Shown here piece after piece: positions 1 to 7,871 of a stretch of 50,786 bases of DNA. The stretch covers positions 1 through 50,786 of the forward strand of contig JBCBTJ010000023.1 in assembly GCA_039818665.1 (NCBI GenBank), read 5' to 3'. Source of the DNA: JBCBTJ01 sp039818665. GTDB lineage: Bacteria > Pseudomonadota > Alphaproteobacteria > Caulobacterales > Hyphomonadaceae. The position numbers and the translations under genes are program-made. Under the pieces are notes generated by a model. The model searched no databases, was not told the origin of the DNA, and was given only the letters and a program-made list of their open reading frames with translations. Position 1 is the stretch's first letter. Every line of letters begins with the position of its first letter.

Positions 1-978
1 CCCGCCGCCGATCACGGTCGTATGGGGCTGGCCTTCGGCGCCGGGCACGGTGTCTTGCCAGATCACGTCGCCCCCGGCAGTGACCGGATCGCTGTCGCTG
101 AACGCCGTTAAGAACGGCTTGTCCCAATTGGCGAAGACCTCGCGCATCGCCTTTTGGTTTTGGCGGAGCTGTGAGGGCACCATGGACGGGAAAACCCGCG
201 GCGCGGCCTGGTAGGTTTCATCGGGAAACGGCGCGGCGTAGCCGGCGAGCTCTTCCGCAGACAGCTCGCGAACGGTCGCGGCTTGGAACAAGCCTTCGAA
301 GTCGAAGCGGTCGACATTCTTCGCCCAGGCCACCCAGCGCGTAAAACTGAACTCGCCGTCGCCCGCCAGGCTCTCCGGCGCGCCCTCGCGCCAGACCGCC
401 AAGCGGAACAAGGGATAGCCGGCCCACCCGGCCACGCCGCCCGCGGCGGGCAAGCCGGTGTTCGACAACATGATGCGGTCGAACCGGTCGGGATCGGCGG
501 CGACCATGCGCAGGCCGATCAGCCCGCCCCAATCTTGGGCGAAGAGGGTCGCCCCTTGCAGGTCGAGCGCGCGCATAAACGCGACCATGACGTCGACATG
601 CATTTGGTAGCTGTGATCGCTTTGTTCGCGCGGTTTGTCGGACTTGCCGAAGCCCACAAGGTCCGGCGCGATCACGCGATAGCCCCGCTCAGCGAGCAGC
701 GGGATCATGTGCCGGTAGAGATAGCTCCAGGACGGCTGGCCGTGCATGAGCAGGACGAGCTCGCCGTCGGCGGGGCCTTCGTCGACATAGTGGATCCGAT
801 AGCCGGCGCTTTCGATATAGTTCGGCGCGAAGGGATAATCTGGGAGATCGGCGAAGCGGGCGTCCGGCGTGCGCAGCGTTTCGGCCGGTTTCCAAGAGGT
901 CGGCGCCTGGAAGCCGACAATCGCAGCTGCCGCCGCCACGATCAGCGCCAAAACCGCTAACAAAAGTCCTCGAAGCAT
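1..978 (-). CDS. Haloalkane dehalogenase (alpha/beta hydrolase), membrane-anchored, C-terminus cut by window edge
   Basis: Predicted to hydrolyse carbon-halogen bonds of haloalkanes to alcohol plus halide. I translated the reverse strand by hand; 326 codons lie in the window and the frame is still open at base 1. Residues 3-23 are a hydrophobic segment, likely an uncleaved anchor or signal. The oxyanion-hole region HGQPSWSYLYR, the nucleophile elbow QDWGG and the cap-domain stretch YAAPFPDETYQAAPRVFPS are typical of the HLD-I subfamily, and FSDSDPVT probably carries the catalytic acid. The catalytic His is expected just beyond the GGG at the window edge, so it cannot be checked. The ATG at 978 is preceded by a good GGGAGGG Shine-Dalgarno. 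It lies downstream of the rpsD terminator, so it is probably transcribed separately. Another halide-processing or epoxide-hydrolase-like activity is possible, but the motifs favour a dehalogenase. Confidence 0.85.
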   Translation of the reverse strand, partial: MLRGLLLAVLALIVAAAAAIVGFQAPTSWKPAETLRTPDARFADLPDYPFAPNYIESAGYRIHYVDEGPADGELVLLMHGQPSWSYLYRHMIPLLAERGYRVIAPDLVGFGKSDKPREQSDHSYQMHVDVMVAFMRALDLQGATLFAQDWGGLIGLRMVAADPDRFDRIMLSNTGLPAAGGVAGWAGYPLFRLAVWREGAPESLAGDGEFSFTRWVAWAKNVDRFDFEGLFQAATVRELSAEELAGYAAPFPDETYQAAPRVFPSMVPSQLRQNQKAMREVFANWDKPFLTAFSDSDPVTAGGDVIWQDTVPGAEGQPHTTVIGGG

Positions 979-1067
979 CGCCGCCCTCCCCGTTCGCCAA
1001 GCGCATGAGCGCTTTGCGGAAGCTGCCAAAACAGAACGCCGCGAACAAGCGGCGGGTCGCCGAATAT

Positions 1068-1094
1068 AAAAACCCGCGCCGGAGCGCGGGTTTT
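1068..1094 (-). terminator. Rho-independent terminator of rpsD
   Basis: Read on the minus strand, an 11-bp perfect stem (arm AAAACCCGCGC) with the 4-base loop TCCG ends in a T-run, 22 bases after the rpsD stop. The A-rich left arm makes it nearly symmetric, but no plus-strand gene ends here. It separates rpsD from the dehalogenase gene. Confidence 0.85.
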
Positions 1095-1116
1095 GACAAC
1101 AGAGCGGCGGCGGCCC

Positions 1117-1734
1117 TTAGGACGAGTAGTATTCGACCACCAGGTTCGGCTCCATGCGCACGGCGTACGGCACGTCCGTCAATTCGGGCATGCGGACATA
1201 GGTCGCCGTCATCACTTTCGGGTCGACCTCGATATATTCGGGAATGTCGCGTTCGGCCGAGCCGAGCGCTTCCAGGACGAGCGCCATGTTGCGCGACTTT
1301 TCGCGCACCTCGACCACGTCGCCGGGCTTCAGGCGGTAGGACGGGATATTCGTCTTCACGCCGTTCACCTTGAGGTGGCCATGGTTCACGAACTGGCGGG
1401 CGGCGAAGATCGTCGGGGTGAATTTCGCGCGATAGACGAAGGCGTCGAGGCGGCTTTCAAGCAGGCCGACCAGGTTCTCCGCGGTGTTGCCTTTGCGGCG
1501 CGCGGCGTCGTCATAGGTGCGGCGGAACTGTTTTTCCGTGATGTCGCCATAGTGGAATTTCAGCTTCTGCTTGGCCATCAGCTGAATGCCGAAATCCGAC
1601 GGCTTGCCGCGGCGCCCGGCGCCATGCTGGCCGGGGCGGGTTTGGCGTTTGTTGACCGGAGATTTGGGGCGGCCCCAGATATTCTCACCGACGCGACGGT
1701 CGATCTTGTACTTCGCCGAGTGACGACGTGACAT
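1117..1734 (-). CDS. rpsD: 30S ribosomal protein S4
   Basis: Primary 16S rRNA-binding protein of the small subunit, an assembly initiator and (in other bacteria) a translational repressor. The 205-residue product begins MSRRHSAKYKIDRRVGENIW and contains the conserved RPGQHGAGRRGKPSDFGIQL segment and an S4 RNA-binding domain around residues 93-155 (SRLDAFVYRAKF, FVNHGHLKVNGVKTNIPSYR). Length is normal for the alphaproteobacterial, non-zinc form. The open frame extends 14 codons upstream, but the ATG at 1734 matches the family start. It is monocistronic, with its own promoter-like sequence and a strong terminator. Confidence 0.98.
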   Translation of the reverse strand: MSRRHSAKYKIDRRVGENIWGRPKSPVNKRQTRPGQHGAGRRGKPSDFGIQLMAKQKLKFHYGDITEKQFRRTYDDAARRKGNTAENLVGLLESRLDAFVYRAKFTPTIFAARQFVNHGHLKVNGVKTNIPSYRLKPGDVVEVREKSRNMALVLEALGSAERDIPEYIEVDPKVMTATYVRMPELTDVPYAVRMEPNLVVEYYSS

Positions 1735-1829
1735 ATAGTGCCTCAATGTTCGACGCGGACCGGCGGCGCGCCGCAAATGGGCGCCGCGATTTCAACGGCG
1801 GTTCCGCACCAACCCGTCTTGGAAGCCGC

Positions 1830-1859
1830 GCATAAGCCGCGGGCGCGACGTAAAGTCAA
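1830..1859 (-). promoter_or_regulatory. Predicted housekeeping promoter of rpsD
   Basis: On the minus strand, TTGACT (1859-1854), an 18-base spacer and GCTTATGC around 1830-1837 resemble the Caulobacter-type sigma-70 consensus (TTGACG ... GCTANAWC). It would leave a leader of roughly 90 bases before rpsD, long enough for the autoregulation known for S4 elsewhere, though I see no specific leader structure. The rest of the 1735-1940 gap shows nothing else. Confidence 0.45.
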
Positions 1860-1940
1860 GCCGGCGGGCGCGTTTCACTGGACAGCGGGCGGCGGGGCGG
1901 CTTCGCTGACGCCAGAACAGATATGGGAGGGGAGCACGGT

Positions 1941-2765
1941 ATGGCGCGACTGGATGGGCGGACGGCCCTGGTGACGGGCGCGGCGAGCGGCATTGGCCGG
2001 GCGTGCGCGGAGGCTTTGGCGCGGGAGGGCGCGGCGGTCTTTGCGACCGATCTCGACGGCGCGGGGGCGGAGGCCTGCGCGGCGGCGATCCGCGAGGCGG
2101 GCGGCCAGGCCGCGGCGGCCGAGCAAGACGTCGTCGATGAGGCGCGCTGGGACGCGGTGATGGCTGACGCGGCGGGCGCGTTCGGGCCGGTAACCATCCT
2201 TGTGAACAATGCCGGCGTGGCGCTGGGCGGGGCGATCGAGACCTATTCGCTGGCCGACTGGCGCCAGCAGATGGCGATCAACTCCGACAGCGTGTTCCTC
2301 GGCGTGCGCGCGGGGTTTCAGGCCATGAAAGACGCCGAGGCCGCCTCGATCGTCAACATCTCGTCCGTGGCGGGTCTGCGCGGCGCGGCCGGGCTCGGCG
2401 CCTATTGCGCGTCCAAAGGCGCAGTGCGCCTGTTTTCGAAAGCCGCGGCGATCGAAGCGGCCCAGCTTGGCTACAAAATCCGGGTGAATTCGGTGCATCC
2501 GGGCATTATCGACACGCCGATCTGGACGAAGGAGATCACCCGCCTCGCCGAGGCCGCGCCCGAAAACACGCCCGCGCCCGGCGTCGAGATCCCCGCCGGC
2601 GCGAACGCCATCGACGCCGACCAAGTCGCTGCGGCGACCACGCCCCTCGGGCGCGTCGGCCGGCCGATGGAGATCGCCGACATGGTGGTGTTCCTCGCCT
2701 CCGAGGAGTCGAGCTTCATCACCGGCCAGGAAATGGTGGTGGACGGGGGGATGACGGCGCGCTGA
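1941..2765 (+). CDS. Short-chain dehydrogenase/reductase (classical SDR)
   Basis: A 274-residue NAD(P)-dependent oxidoreductase of unknown substrate. Visible hallmarks are the Rossmann motif TGAASGIG (residues 12-19), NNAG (89-92) and the catalytic tetrad Asn114, Ser141/142, Tyr155 and Lys159. The acidic residue after the second strand (ATDLDG) favours NAD over NADP. The C-terminal FITGQEMVVDGGMTAR is the usual SDR ending. An insertion-like stretch around residues 185-215 (APENTPAPGVEIPAGANAI) lies where substrate-specificity loops sit. The ATG at 1941 is chosen over the in-frame ATG at 1923 because GGGAGGGG lies 8 bases upstream of it. It converges on trmJ with almost no gap. Secondary alcohol or hydroxysteroid-like dehydrogenase activity is possible but unproven. 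Confidence 0.9.
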   Translation: MARLDGRTALVTGAASGIGRACAEALAREGAAVFATDLDGAGAEACAAAIREAGGQAAAAEQDVVDEARWDAVMADAAGAFGPVTILVNNAGVALGGAIETYSLADWRQQMAINSDSVFLGVRAGFQAMKDAEAASIVNISSVAGLRGAAGLGAYCASKGAVRLFSKAAAIEAAQLGYKIRVNSVHPGIIDTPIWTKEITRLAEAAPENTPAPGVEIPAGANAIDADQVAAATTPLGRVGRPMEIADMVVFLASEESSFITGQEMVVDGGMTAR

Positions 2766-2766
2766 G

Positions 2767-3510
2767 CTAGTCCTCTCGACCCACCCGCGCTTTGCCGCGG
2801 CCGAGGGCGAGCGCTTTCACCGCGCCGCGGAAGGTGCGGACTTCTTGTGTTGTCCACTGGCCGCGGATGAAGGCGTTGCGGAGGTTTTGCTTCATCAGGG
2901 GTGTCTTTTCGGGCGGGAAGAAGAAGCCGGCGCGCTCAAGCTCGTCTTCGAAATGTTCGAACATGCCGACGAGGTCCTCGCGGGAGGCCGGCGCGTCGAC
3001 GCCGCCGAAGCCTTCGGGCGGCGGGGCGGCCTCCGGCCAGGCCTGGGCGAAAACGGCGACGGCTTGGGCGAGGTTGAGCGAGGAGAAGGCCGGGTCCACC
3101 GGATAGGTGAGGATCGCGTCGGCGAGCGTCACGGCCTCATTGGAGAGGCCGGATTTCTCCGCGCCGAAGAGGACGCCGCACCCTCCCCCGCCGCGGGCCT
3201 CGATCGCGGCGACCGCTTCGGCCGGGCCGTGGACGGGTTTCTCCATGGCGCCGCGCGGGCGCGCCGTGGTGGCGAGGACGTAGCTGAGATCGGCGATCGC
3301 CGCCTCGACCGTGTCGAAGACGGTGACGTGAAGCCCCGCCTCGAACGCGCCGGCGGACATGGCCTCGGCGGCGGGGTTGGGCCAGCCGTCGCGGGGGCCG
3401 GCGAGGCGCAGGTCCGTCAGCCCGAAATTCAGCATCACCCGGGCCGCAGCCCCGATGTTTTCACCGAGTTGAGGCTCGACCAGGACAATCGACGGGGCGG
3501 ACTCGCGCAT
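2767..3510 (-). CDS. trmJ: tRNA (cytidine/uridine-2'-O-)-methyltransferase, TrmJ/SpoU family
   Basis: SPOUT-class methyltransferase expected to 2'-O-methylate nucleotide 32 of tRNAs using SAM. The 247 residues match TrmJ: the N-terminal motif ENIGAAARVMLNFGL (residues 17-31), the SAM-binding knot motif GVLFGAEKSGLSNEAV (about 110-126) and the third motif SSLNLAQAVAVFAQAW. The helical C-terminal extension (about 160-247) is the TrmJ dimerisation and substrate region, which distinguishes it from the shorter TrmL. The start at 3510 faces icd across an 80-base divergent region, and the stop abuts the end of the SDR gene. A related SpoU rRNA methyltransferase is a less likely reading. Confidence 0.88.
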   Translation of the reverse strand: MRESAPSIVLVEPQLGENIGAAARVMLNFGLTDLRLAGPRDGWPNPAAEAMSAGAFEAGLHVTVFDTVEAAIADLSYVLATTARPRGAMEKPVHGPAEAVAAIEARGGGGCGVLFGAEKSGLSNEAVTLADAILTYPVDPAFSSLNLAQAVAVFAQAWPEAAPPPEGFGGVDAPASREDLVGMFEHFEDELERAGFFFPPEKTPLMKQNLRNAFIRGQWTTQEVRTFRGAVKALALGRGKARVGRED

Positions 3511-3527
3511 ACTTGTTGTCTCGCCTT

Positions 3528-3555
3528 TTGACGGCTCGCCGCGCTCTGCTATAGG
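3528..3555 (+). promoter_or_regulatory. Predicted sigma-70 promoter of icd
   Basis: TTGACG (3528-3533), a 16-base spacer and TATAGG (3550-3555); equivalently TTGACGG-N13-GCTATAGG, a close match to the Caulobacter housekeeping consensus. Initiation near 3561 would give a leader of about 30 bases before icd. Confidence 0.65.
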
Positions 3556-3590
3556 CGCGGCGATAATCAGGCAATGAAGGACGCGCGCAC

Positions 3591-4808
3591 ATGGCCAAGA
3601 TCAAGGTCGACAATCCGGTTGTCGAACTCGACGGAGACGAGATGACCCGGATCATCTGGGCGATGATCAAGGACAAGCTGATCCATCCGTATCTCGACAT
3701 CGACCTCAAATATTTCGACCTCGGCATCGAAGCGCGCGACGAGACCGACGATCAGATCACGGTGGATGCGGCGAACGCGATCAAAGAGCACGGCGTCGGC
3801 GTAAAATGCGCCACCATCACGCCGGACGAAGCGCGCGTGGAAGAGTTCGGGCTGAAGCGCATGTATCGCTCGCCGAACGGCACGATCCGCAACATTCTCG
3901 GCGGCGTCGTGTTCCGCGAGCCGATCGTCATCTCCAACATTCCGCGCCTGGTGCCGGGCTGGACGCAGCCCATCGTGATCGGCCGCCACGCCTTCGGCGA
4001 CCAATACCGGGCGACCGACTTCCTGGTGCCCGGCAAGGGCAAGCTGACCCTGAAATGGGAGGGCGATGACGGCCAGGTGATCGAGGAGAAGGTGCACGAA
4101 TTCCCCGGACCGGGGATTACCATGGCGATGTACAATCACGACGAGTCGATCCGCGACTTCGCCCGCGCCTCGTTCAATTTCGGCCTGAACCGGAAATGGC
4201 CGGTCTACATGTCGACCAAGAACACCATCATGAAAAAGTATGACGGCCGGTTCAAAGACATTTTCCAGGAGATCTTCGACACCGAGTTCAAAGACAAGTT
4301 CGACGAATTCGGCGGCACTTATGAGCACCGGCTGATCGACGACATGGTGGCCGCGGCGATGAAATGGTCGGGCGGCTATGTCTGGGCCTGTAAGAACTAT
4401 GACGGCGACGTGCAGTCCGACACGGTGGCCCAGGGCTTCGGCTCGCTGGGCTTGATGACCTCTGTCCTCATGTCGCCCGACGGCAAGACGGTGGAGGCCG
4501 AGGCCGCCCATGGCACGGTGACGCGTCACTATCGCAACCACCAGAAGGGCGAAGCGACCTCCACCAACTCCATCGCCTCGATTTACGCCTGGACGCGCGG
4601 CCTCGGCCATCGCGGGCGGATGGACGGCAATGCGGCGCTGGAAAAGTTCGCCGGCACGCTGGAAAACACCATCGTGAAGACCGTCGAAGGCGGCCAGATG
4701 ACGAAGGACCTCGCTTTGCTGGTCGGTCCGGACCAGGAATGGCTGACCACGGAAGGCTTCCTCGAAGCCGTGGCGGACAATTTCGAAAACGCGATGGCCT
4801 CGAGCTAG
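3591..4808 (+). CDS. icd: NADP-dependent isocitrate dehydrogenase
   Basis: TCA-cycle enzyme that oxidatively decarboxylates isocitrate to 2-oxoglutarate, making NADPH. The 405 residues belong to the eukaryote-like type II family common in alphaproteobacteria: VVELDGDEMTRIIW at residues 10-23, the substrate phosphate loop MYRSPNGTIRNILGG, the metal-site region LMTSVLMSPDGKTVEAEAAHGTV, and STNSIASIYAWTRGL near the coenzyme site. Length and both ends match the family. A strong promoter-like sequence lies just upstream. Its stop overlaps the stop of the convergent ECF41 sigma gene by 4 bases. Confidence 0.97.
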   Translation: MAKIKVDNPVVELDGDEMTRIIWAMIKDKLIHPYLDIDLKYFDLGIEARDETDDQITVDAANAIKEHGVGVKCATITPDEARVEEFGLKRMYRSPNGTIRNILGGVVFREPIVISNIPRLVPGWTQPIVIGRHAFGDQYRATDFLVPGKGKLTLKWEGDDGQVIEEKVHEFPGPGITMAMYNHDESIRDFARASFNFGLNRKWPVYMSTKNTIMKKYDGRFKDIFQEIFDTEFKDKFDEFGGTYEHRLIDDMVAAAMKWSGGYVWACKNYDGDVQSDTVAQGFGSLGLMTSVLMSPDGKTVEAEAAHGTVTRHYRNHQKGEATSTNSIASIYAWTRGLGHRGRMDGNAALEKFAGTLENTIVKTVEGGQMTKDLALLVGPDQEWLTTEGFLEAVADNFENAMASS

Positions 4809-5686
4809 GACACGGTCTCGGCGGCGGCGCGAGCCGCCGCCAGCTTGTCCGGGTTTCGCATCACATAGAGCCAGGCGATCCGCCCGTCCGCGTCCGGCGC
4901 GAGGGTGGCGACCATCTCTTGCTCAGACCCGTCGAGCAAAGCGAGCGCCGGCGCGCCGTTGGCGCGGACCGGGCGAACGTTCGGCAAGCCGCCGGTCTTG
5001 CCCATGACGGCGAAGAGGACGGTGACGACATCCTCAGGCCCCTCCAGCACGCGAAGCGCCGCACGGGCTTTGCCCCCGCCGTCGCTGACAGCGACCACAT
5101 CCGGGGCGAACAGCGCGAGCGCGGCGGCCCGGTCGGCGGAGGCGGCGGCCTCAACGAAGCGCCCAAGGAGGCCGGCGACCTCGGCCTCGGCGGCGTCGAA
5201 ACGCGGCGCGCCGTCTTTCAGCCGGGCCCGGGCGCGTGAGACGATTTGGCGGCAGGCGGGCTCGCTTTTGCCAAGGATCTCGGCGATCTCGCCATAGTCG
5301 GCGTCGAACGCGTCTTTCAGGATGAAGGCGGCGCGCTCTTCCGGACCAAGGCGCTCCATCGCCCAGACAAGCGCGAGGCGCGCCTCTTGGGCGAGGCCGA
5401 AGGCGGTCTCGGGGCCCTCTTGCACCAATAAGGGTTCGGGCAGCCAGGGGCCGACATAGTCTTCACGCCGGGCGCGGGCCGAGCGCAGCGCGTCGATGGC
5501 GAGGCGGGTGGCGGCGCGGCGGAGCCAAGCGCCGGGATCTGCGACACCCGCGCGATCCTCGCGCGCCCAGCGGAGCCAAGTGTCTTGGACCACGTCTTCG
5601 GCTCCGGCCCGCTCTCCCAGCATGCGGTAGGCCAGCGCGGTGAGGCGCGGGCGTTCGCGCTCGAAGGCGTCGGCGCTGGCGCTCAA
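4805..5686 (-). CDS. ECF41-family RNA polymerase sigma factor with fused SnoaL-like regulatory domain
   Basis: An extracytoplasmic-function sigma factor in which a C-terminal NTF2/SnoaL-like domain replaces a separate anti-sigma factor. Region 2 spans about residues 5-72 (ERERPRLTALAYRMLGERAGAEDVVQDTW), region 4 about 105-160 (YGEIAEILGKSEPACRQIVSRAR) and the extension 165-290. All three signature motifs of the ECF41 group are present: WLPEPL (81-86) in the linker, DGGGK (202-206) and NPDKL (278-282). The start is taken as TTG at 5686, which overlaps the preceding gene's TGA and has GAGG 8 bases upstream; the only longer option is another TTG at 5740. It is the third gene of a translationally coupled operon behind an ECF41-type promoter at 6633-6659, so autoregulation is expected. 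The inducing signal is unknown. Confidence 0.92.
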   Translation of the reverse strand: MSASADAFERERPRLTALAYRMLGERAGAEDVVQDTWLRWAREDRAGVADPGAWLRRAATRLAIDALRSARARREDYVGPWLPEPLLVQEGPETAFGLAQEARLALVWAMERLGPEERAAFILKDAFDADYGEIAEILGKSEPACRQIVSRARARLKDGAPRFDAAEAEVAGLLGRFVEAAASADRAAALALFAPDVVAVSDGGGKARAALRVLEGPEDVVTVLFAVMGKTGGLPNVRPVRANGAPALALLDGSEQEMVATLAPDADGRIAWLYVMRNPDKLAAARAAAETVS

Positions 5687-6222
5687 GCCGCGGGCCTCAG
5701 CACGGTTTCCTCCGTGTCGCCGAAGTCGAGCTTCCGGCAAGCGTGGGCGTGGCCGAGGGCGCGCTTCAACACGGGATAGGCCCTTGAGCTGCAGGCGGCG
5801 AAGCCGGCGGCGATCACGGCCCGGTCGCCATGCTTGGCCCGGATCTCGGCGCGGAGATCGTCCAAAGCGAGATCGCCCGCGATCGCCGCTTCCGCGAAGC
5901 GAAAGCCAAGGCCGACATCACCGGCGGCCTCGAAATCCCTGCGCAGGCAGGCGCGCAGAGCGTCCGCCGAGACGCCGACCTCGAGCGCCTGGTCGAGTAC
6001 GAGTTGGGCGCAGGGCCCGCAATCGCCTTCGAGCGCCGAGGCGAAGGACGCGCCGGCCCAAATCTCCGTCGATGGACCGCTATATTGCGACATCATGGGC
6101 AGGCCGAACAGGCGCGCGCCGGCGCCGGGCGCGGCGTTCACAACCTCATGCCAATAGGTCGCGTCGTACTTCGCCTTGCGCTCAAAGCTGCGGATCGATC
6201 TGTGCAGTAAGAACTTCATCAT
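5683..6222 (-). CDS. Carboxymuconolactone decarboxylase/AhpD-like CxxC protein partnered with ECF41
   Basis: A 179-residue protein with GDCGPC at residues 66-71, the redox CxxC of the AhpD/CMD fold, followed by a helical region. Genes for CMD-like proteins, oxidoreductases or epimerases (COE) are the established neighbours and regulatory targets of ECF41 sigma factors, and this gene overlaps the sigma gene by 4 bases. The role is probably thiol-based redox or peroxide chemistry, but no substrate can be read from the sequence. The start is the first of two tandem ATGs (6222), which overlaps the upstream stop and has GGAG 7 bases before it. An earlier in-frame start would run deep into the upstream gene. 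Family membership rests on the CxxC context and the operon partner, since overall similarity to AhpD looks weak. Confidence 0.75.
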   Translation of the reverse strand: MMKFLLHRSIRSFERKAKYDATYWHEVVNAAPGAGARLFGLPMMSQYSGPSTEIWAGASFASALEGDCGPCAQLVLDQALEVGVSADALRACLRRDFEAAGDVGLGFRFAEAAIAGDLALDDLRAEIRAKHGDRAVIAAGFAACSSRAYPVLKRALGHAHACRKLDFGDTEETVLRPAA

Positions 6223-6605
6223 GACTGTTCTCCGAAACGGGGCAAGCGCGCCGCGGCCCAGAGGGCGAGCCAGGCCGGGGCTTGAATGCCGAACAGGTTG
6301 ACCGCCGCGACGAGGTCGGCCGGCGCGCCGCGGCCGACCCAAATGACGATGTGAAAGACAGCATGCATCGCCGGCCAGGCCGCGCCGATCAGCGCTGCGT
6401 CGCGATTGTCCCGCGCCGCGCCGAGCGCGAGGCCCGCCGCCGAAGCGATGAAAACCAGGCCGACATCACGCACGAAGTGCTGATTGAACGGCCCCATCAT
6501 TGAAACGCCGGGCGTCGCCTCATACCAAGCGAGCGGCGCGGCGAACATGAACACGCCAGTGGCGGCGAAAAACGCCGCGAGGAGGAAGAGGGTGGTCTTG
6601 ATCAC
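6219..6605 (-). CDS. Small four-helix membrane protein, first gene of the ECF41 operon
   Basis: A 128-residue hydrophobic protein with about four predicted transmembrane segments (roughly residues 5-27, 44-65, 70-92 and 106-122) and a conserved-looking loop GVSMMGPFNQHFVRDVG. I do not recognise a characterised family. It starts with GTG at 6605, with GGGAG 6 bases upstream. It is the first gene behind the ECF41-type promoter and overlaps the CMD-like gene by 4 bases, so it should be co-induced with the sigma factor. It could feed a membrane signal to the sigma factor or act with the CxxC protein at the membrane; both ideas are inference. Confidence 0.8.
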   Translation of the reverse strand: MIKTTLFLLAAFFAATGVFMFAAPLAWYEATPGVSMMGPFNQHFVRDVGLVFIASAAGLALGAARDNRDAALIGAAWPAMHAVFHIVIWVGRGAPADLVAAVNLFGIQAPAWLALWAAARLPRFGEQS

Positions 6606-6632
6606 AAAGCGCTCCCGCCATTTTCCTACAAG

Positions 6633-6659
6633 GACGATACAGCAGACGCGTTTGTGACA
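6633..6659 (-). promoter_or_regulatory. ECF41-type promoter of the membrane protein-CMD-sigma operon
   Basis: On the minus strand TGTCACA (6659-6653) is followed by exactly 16 bases and CGTC (6636-6633). This is the -35/-10 arrangement I recall being described for ECF41 sigma factors. The -10 element ends 27 bases before the GTG at 6605, fitting a leader of about 20 bases. Because the operon itself encodes an ECF41 sigma factor, this is very probably an autoregulatory promoter. Confidence 0.82.
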
Positions 6660-6666
6660 GCGCGGC

Positions 6667-7101
6667 TTAGGTTTTTTCCGCGGCGCCCGCGACGGCGAGT
6701 TCGACGGTCTGGCCGTAGCTGAGTTCTAGATTGTGCCCGTCAGGGTCTTGGATAAACGCCCAATAGCCGACAGGCGGCCCGTAATCATTGGGGCCGGCGA
6801 CCGTGCGGCCCTCCCCTTTCGCCAGGCCGACCAGGCGATCCACCTCGGCGCGGCTTTCCACGCAGACGCCGAGATGGGCGAAGGGTCCGAGCGGCGCTTC
6901 CGGCTCGGCCGCCTCCAGGAAGACGATCGCGAAGGGGCGGCGGAGATCGGAGAGCCAGAAGACGCGCGTGCCGTCGTCAGTGCGGTCGTGGATCACCCGA
7001 AACCCGGCATAGCGCTGATAGAACTCGATGGTCGCTTCCGCGTCCGTGCAGACAAGCGCGATATGCGTGAAGCCGCGATCGATCGAGGGCGCGTCCGACA
7101 T
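6667..7101 (-). CDS. VOC (glyoxalase/bleomycin-resistance fold) protein
   Basis: A 144-residue single-chain vicinal-oxygen-chelate protein with two beta-alpha-beta-beta-beta repeats. The first begins FTHIALVCTDAEATIEFYQRYAGFRV and the second FAHLGVCVESRAEVDRLVGLA. Metal-ligand candidates are His13 in the first repeat, His76 in AHLGV and Glu125 in HNLELSYG. The ending QDPDGHNLELSYG is common in glyoxalase-I-like and dioxygenase-like members. The substrate cannot be inferred. It sits upstream of the ECF41 promoter in the same orientation and may read through into that operon. Confidence 0.85.
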   Translation of the reverse strand: MSDAPSIDRGFTHIALVCTDAEATIEFYQRYAGFRVIHDRTDDGTRVFWLSDLRRPFAIVFLEAAEPEAPLGPFAHLGVCVESRAEVDRLVGLAKGEGRTVAGPNDYGPPVGYWAFIQDPDGHNLELSYGQTVELAVAGAAEKT

Positions 7102-7142
7102 GGGCCCATAATGGACCGGCCGGCGGCGACGGCAAGGCGGGC

Positions 7143-7871
7143 TTAAGACGCCTCGTAGCTAAGGAACATGGACGGGTTCAGCTTGGAGAAGCTGAGATTG
7201 GCGATTTTGCCGTCGGGCGTGCGTTCCAAAACGATCACGTCGGCCCGTTGTTCGAAATAGCCGGCGTCCCGGTCCACAAAGGCGAGGCAGATGGCGAGGC
7301 GGGCGTCGCCTTGCGGCGCCAGCGTGTCGAACCAGAGCTGCGCCTCGGCCCGGCAGGCGGCGACGGCGTCCGGCGTCACATAGGTCTCGTCGGCCGGGCG
7401 GAACACGCCGATCAACGCGTCCGGCTGTCGGCGGTCTAAGGCTCTGATGCGGCAGACCGGGCTCTTGGCCAGGGCGAGGCGCTGATAGGGCGAGGTGCGC
7501 TGATCTTGGCGGCCCTTGCAGCTGTCCTGGACAATGGCGGAGCGGCGGGGCGTGTCGAGCGCTTTGGTTTTCCGGTCACCGGCGACCTCTTCCACGATGA
7601 ATTGGCGCGCGTCGGGCTCTAGCGGGCGGAAGGCGTCGTCGAAATCGAACGCGAACACGCTCGCGTCCTTCATTTCAGCGCCGAAGGGCCGCGCCCAGAC
7701 GAAGCCGTAGACGCGCTCGTCCTCGACGTTCCATTTTCGGTCGGCGACATGCGTCGGGACGCCGGCCTCGTTGGCCGGGTCGCCGCAGGCCGCCGCCAGG
7801 GCGAGCCCCATCGCCGCGAGGGCGCGTTTCACCTTCGTCATCTTCACCATGGCGGATGTGCTGGCACGCAT
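7143..7871 (-). CDS. Predicted lipoprotein of unknown function
   Basis: A protein of up to 242 residues that I do not recognise. The N-terminus has a basic stretch (MTKVKRALAAMG) and the lipobox-like LAAAC followed by GDP, pointing to signal peptidase II processing and an inner-membrane or periplasmic lipoprotein. The mature part is a mixed soluble domain with several Cys residues. No catalytic motif stands out. Possible starts are 7871, 7850 and 7841; none has a strong Shine-Dalgarno, and the last gives the most typical lipoprotein signal. It lies 34 bases downstream of alaS on the same strand and may be co-transcribed with it. Confidence 0.7.
   Translation of the reverse strand: MRASTSAMVKMTKVKRALAAMGLALAAACGDPANEAGVPTHVADRKWNVEDERVYGFVWARPFGAEMKDASVFAFDFDDAFRPLEPDARQFIVEEVAGDRKTKALDTPRRSAIVQDSCKGRQDQRTSPYQRLALAKSPVCRIRALDRRQPDALIGVFRPADETYVTPDAVAACRAEAQLWFDTLAPQGDARLAICLAFVDRDAGYFEQRADVIVLERTPDGKIANLSFSKLNPSMFLSYEAS

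Noticed and set aside
5687..5740. Longer N-terminus of the ECF41 sigma factor from TTG at 5740
   Set aside because: It would run 18 codons back into the CMD-like gene with no family similarity, while TTG 5686 has a well-spaced GAGG and a start-stop overlap.
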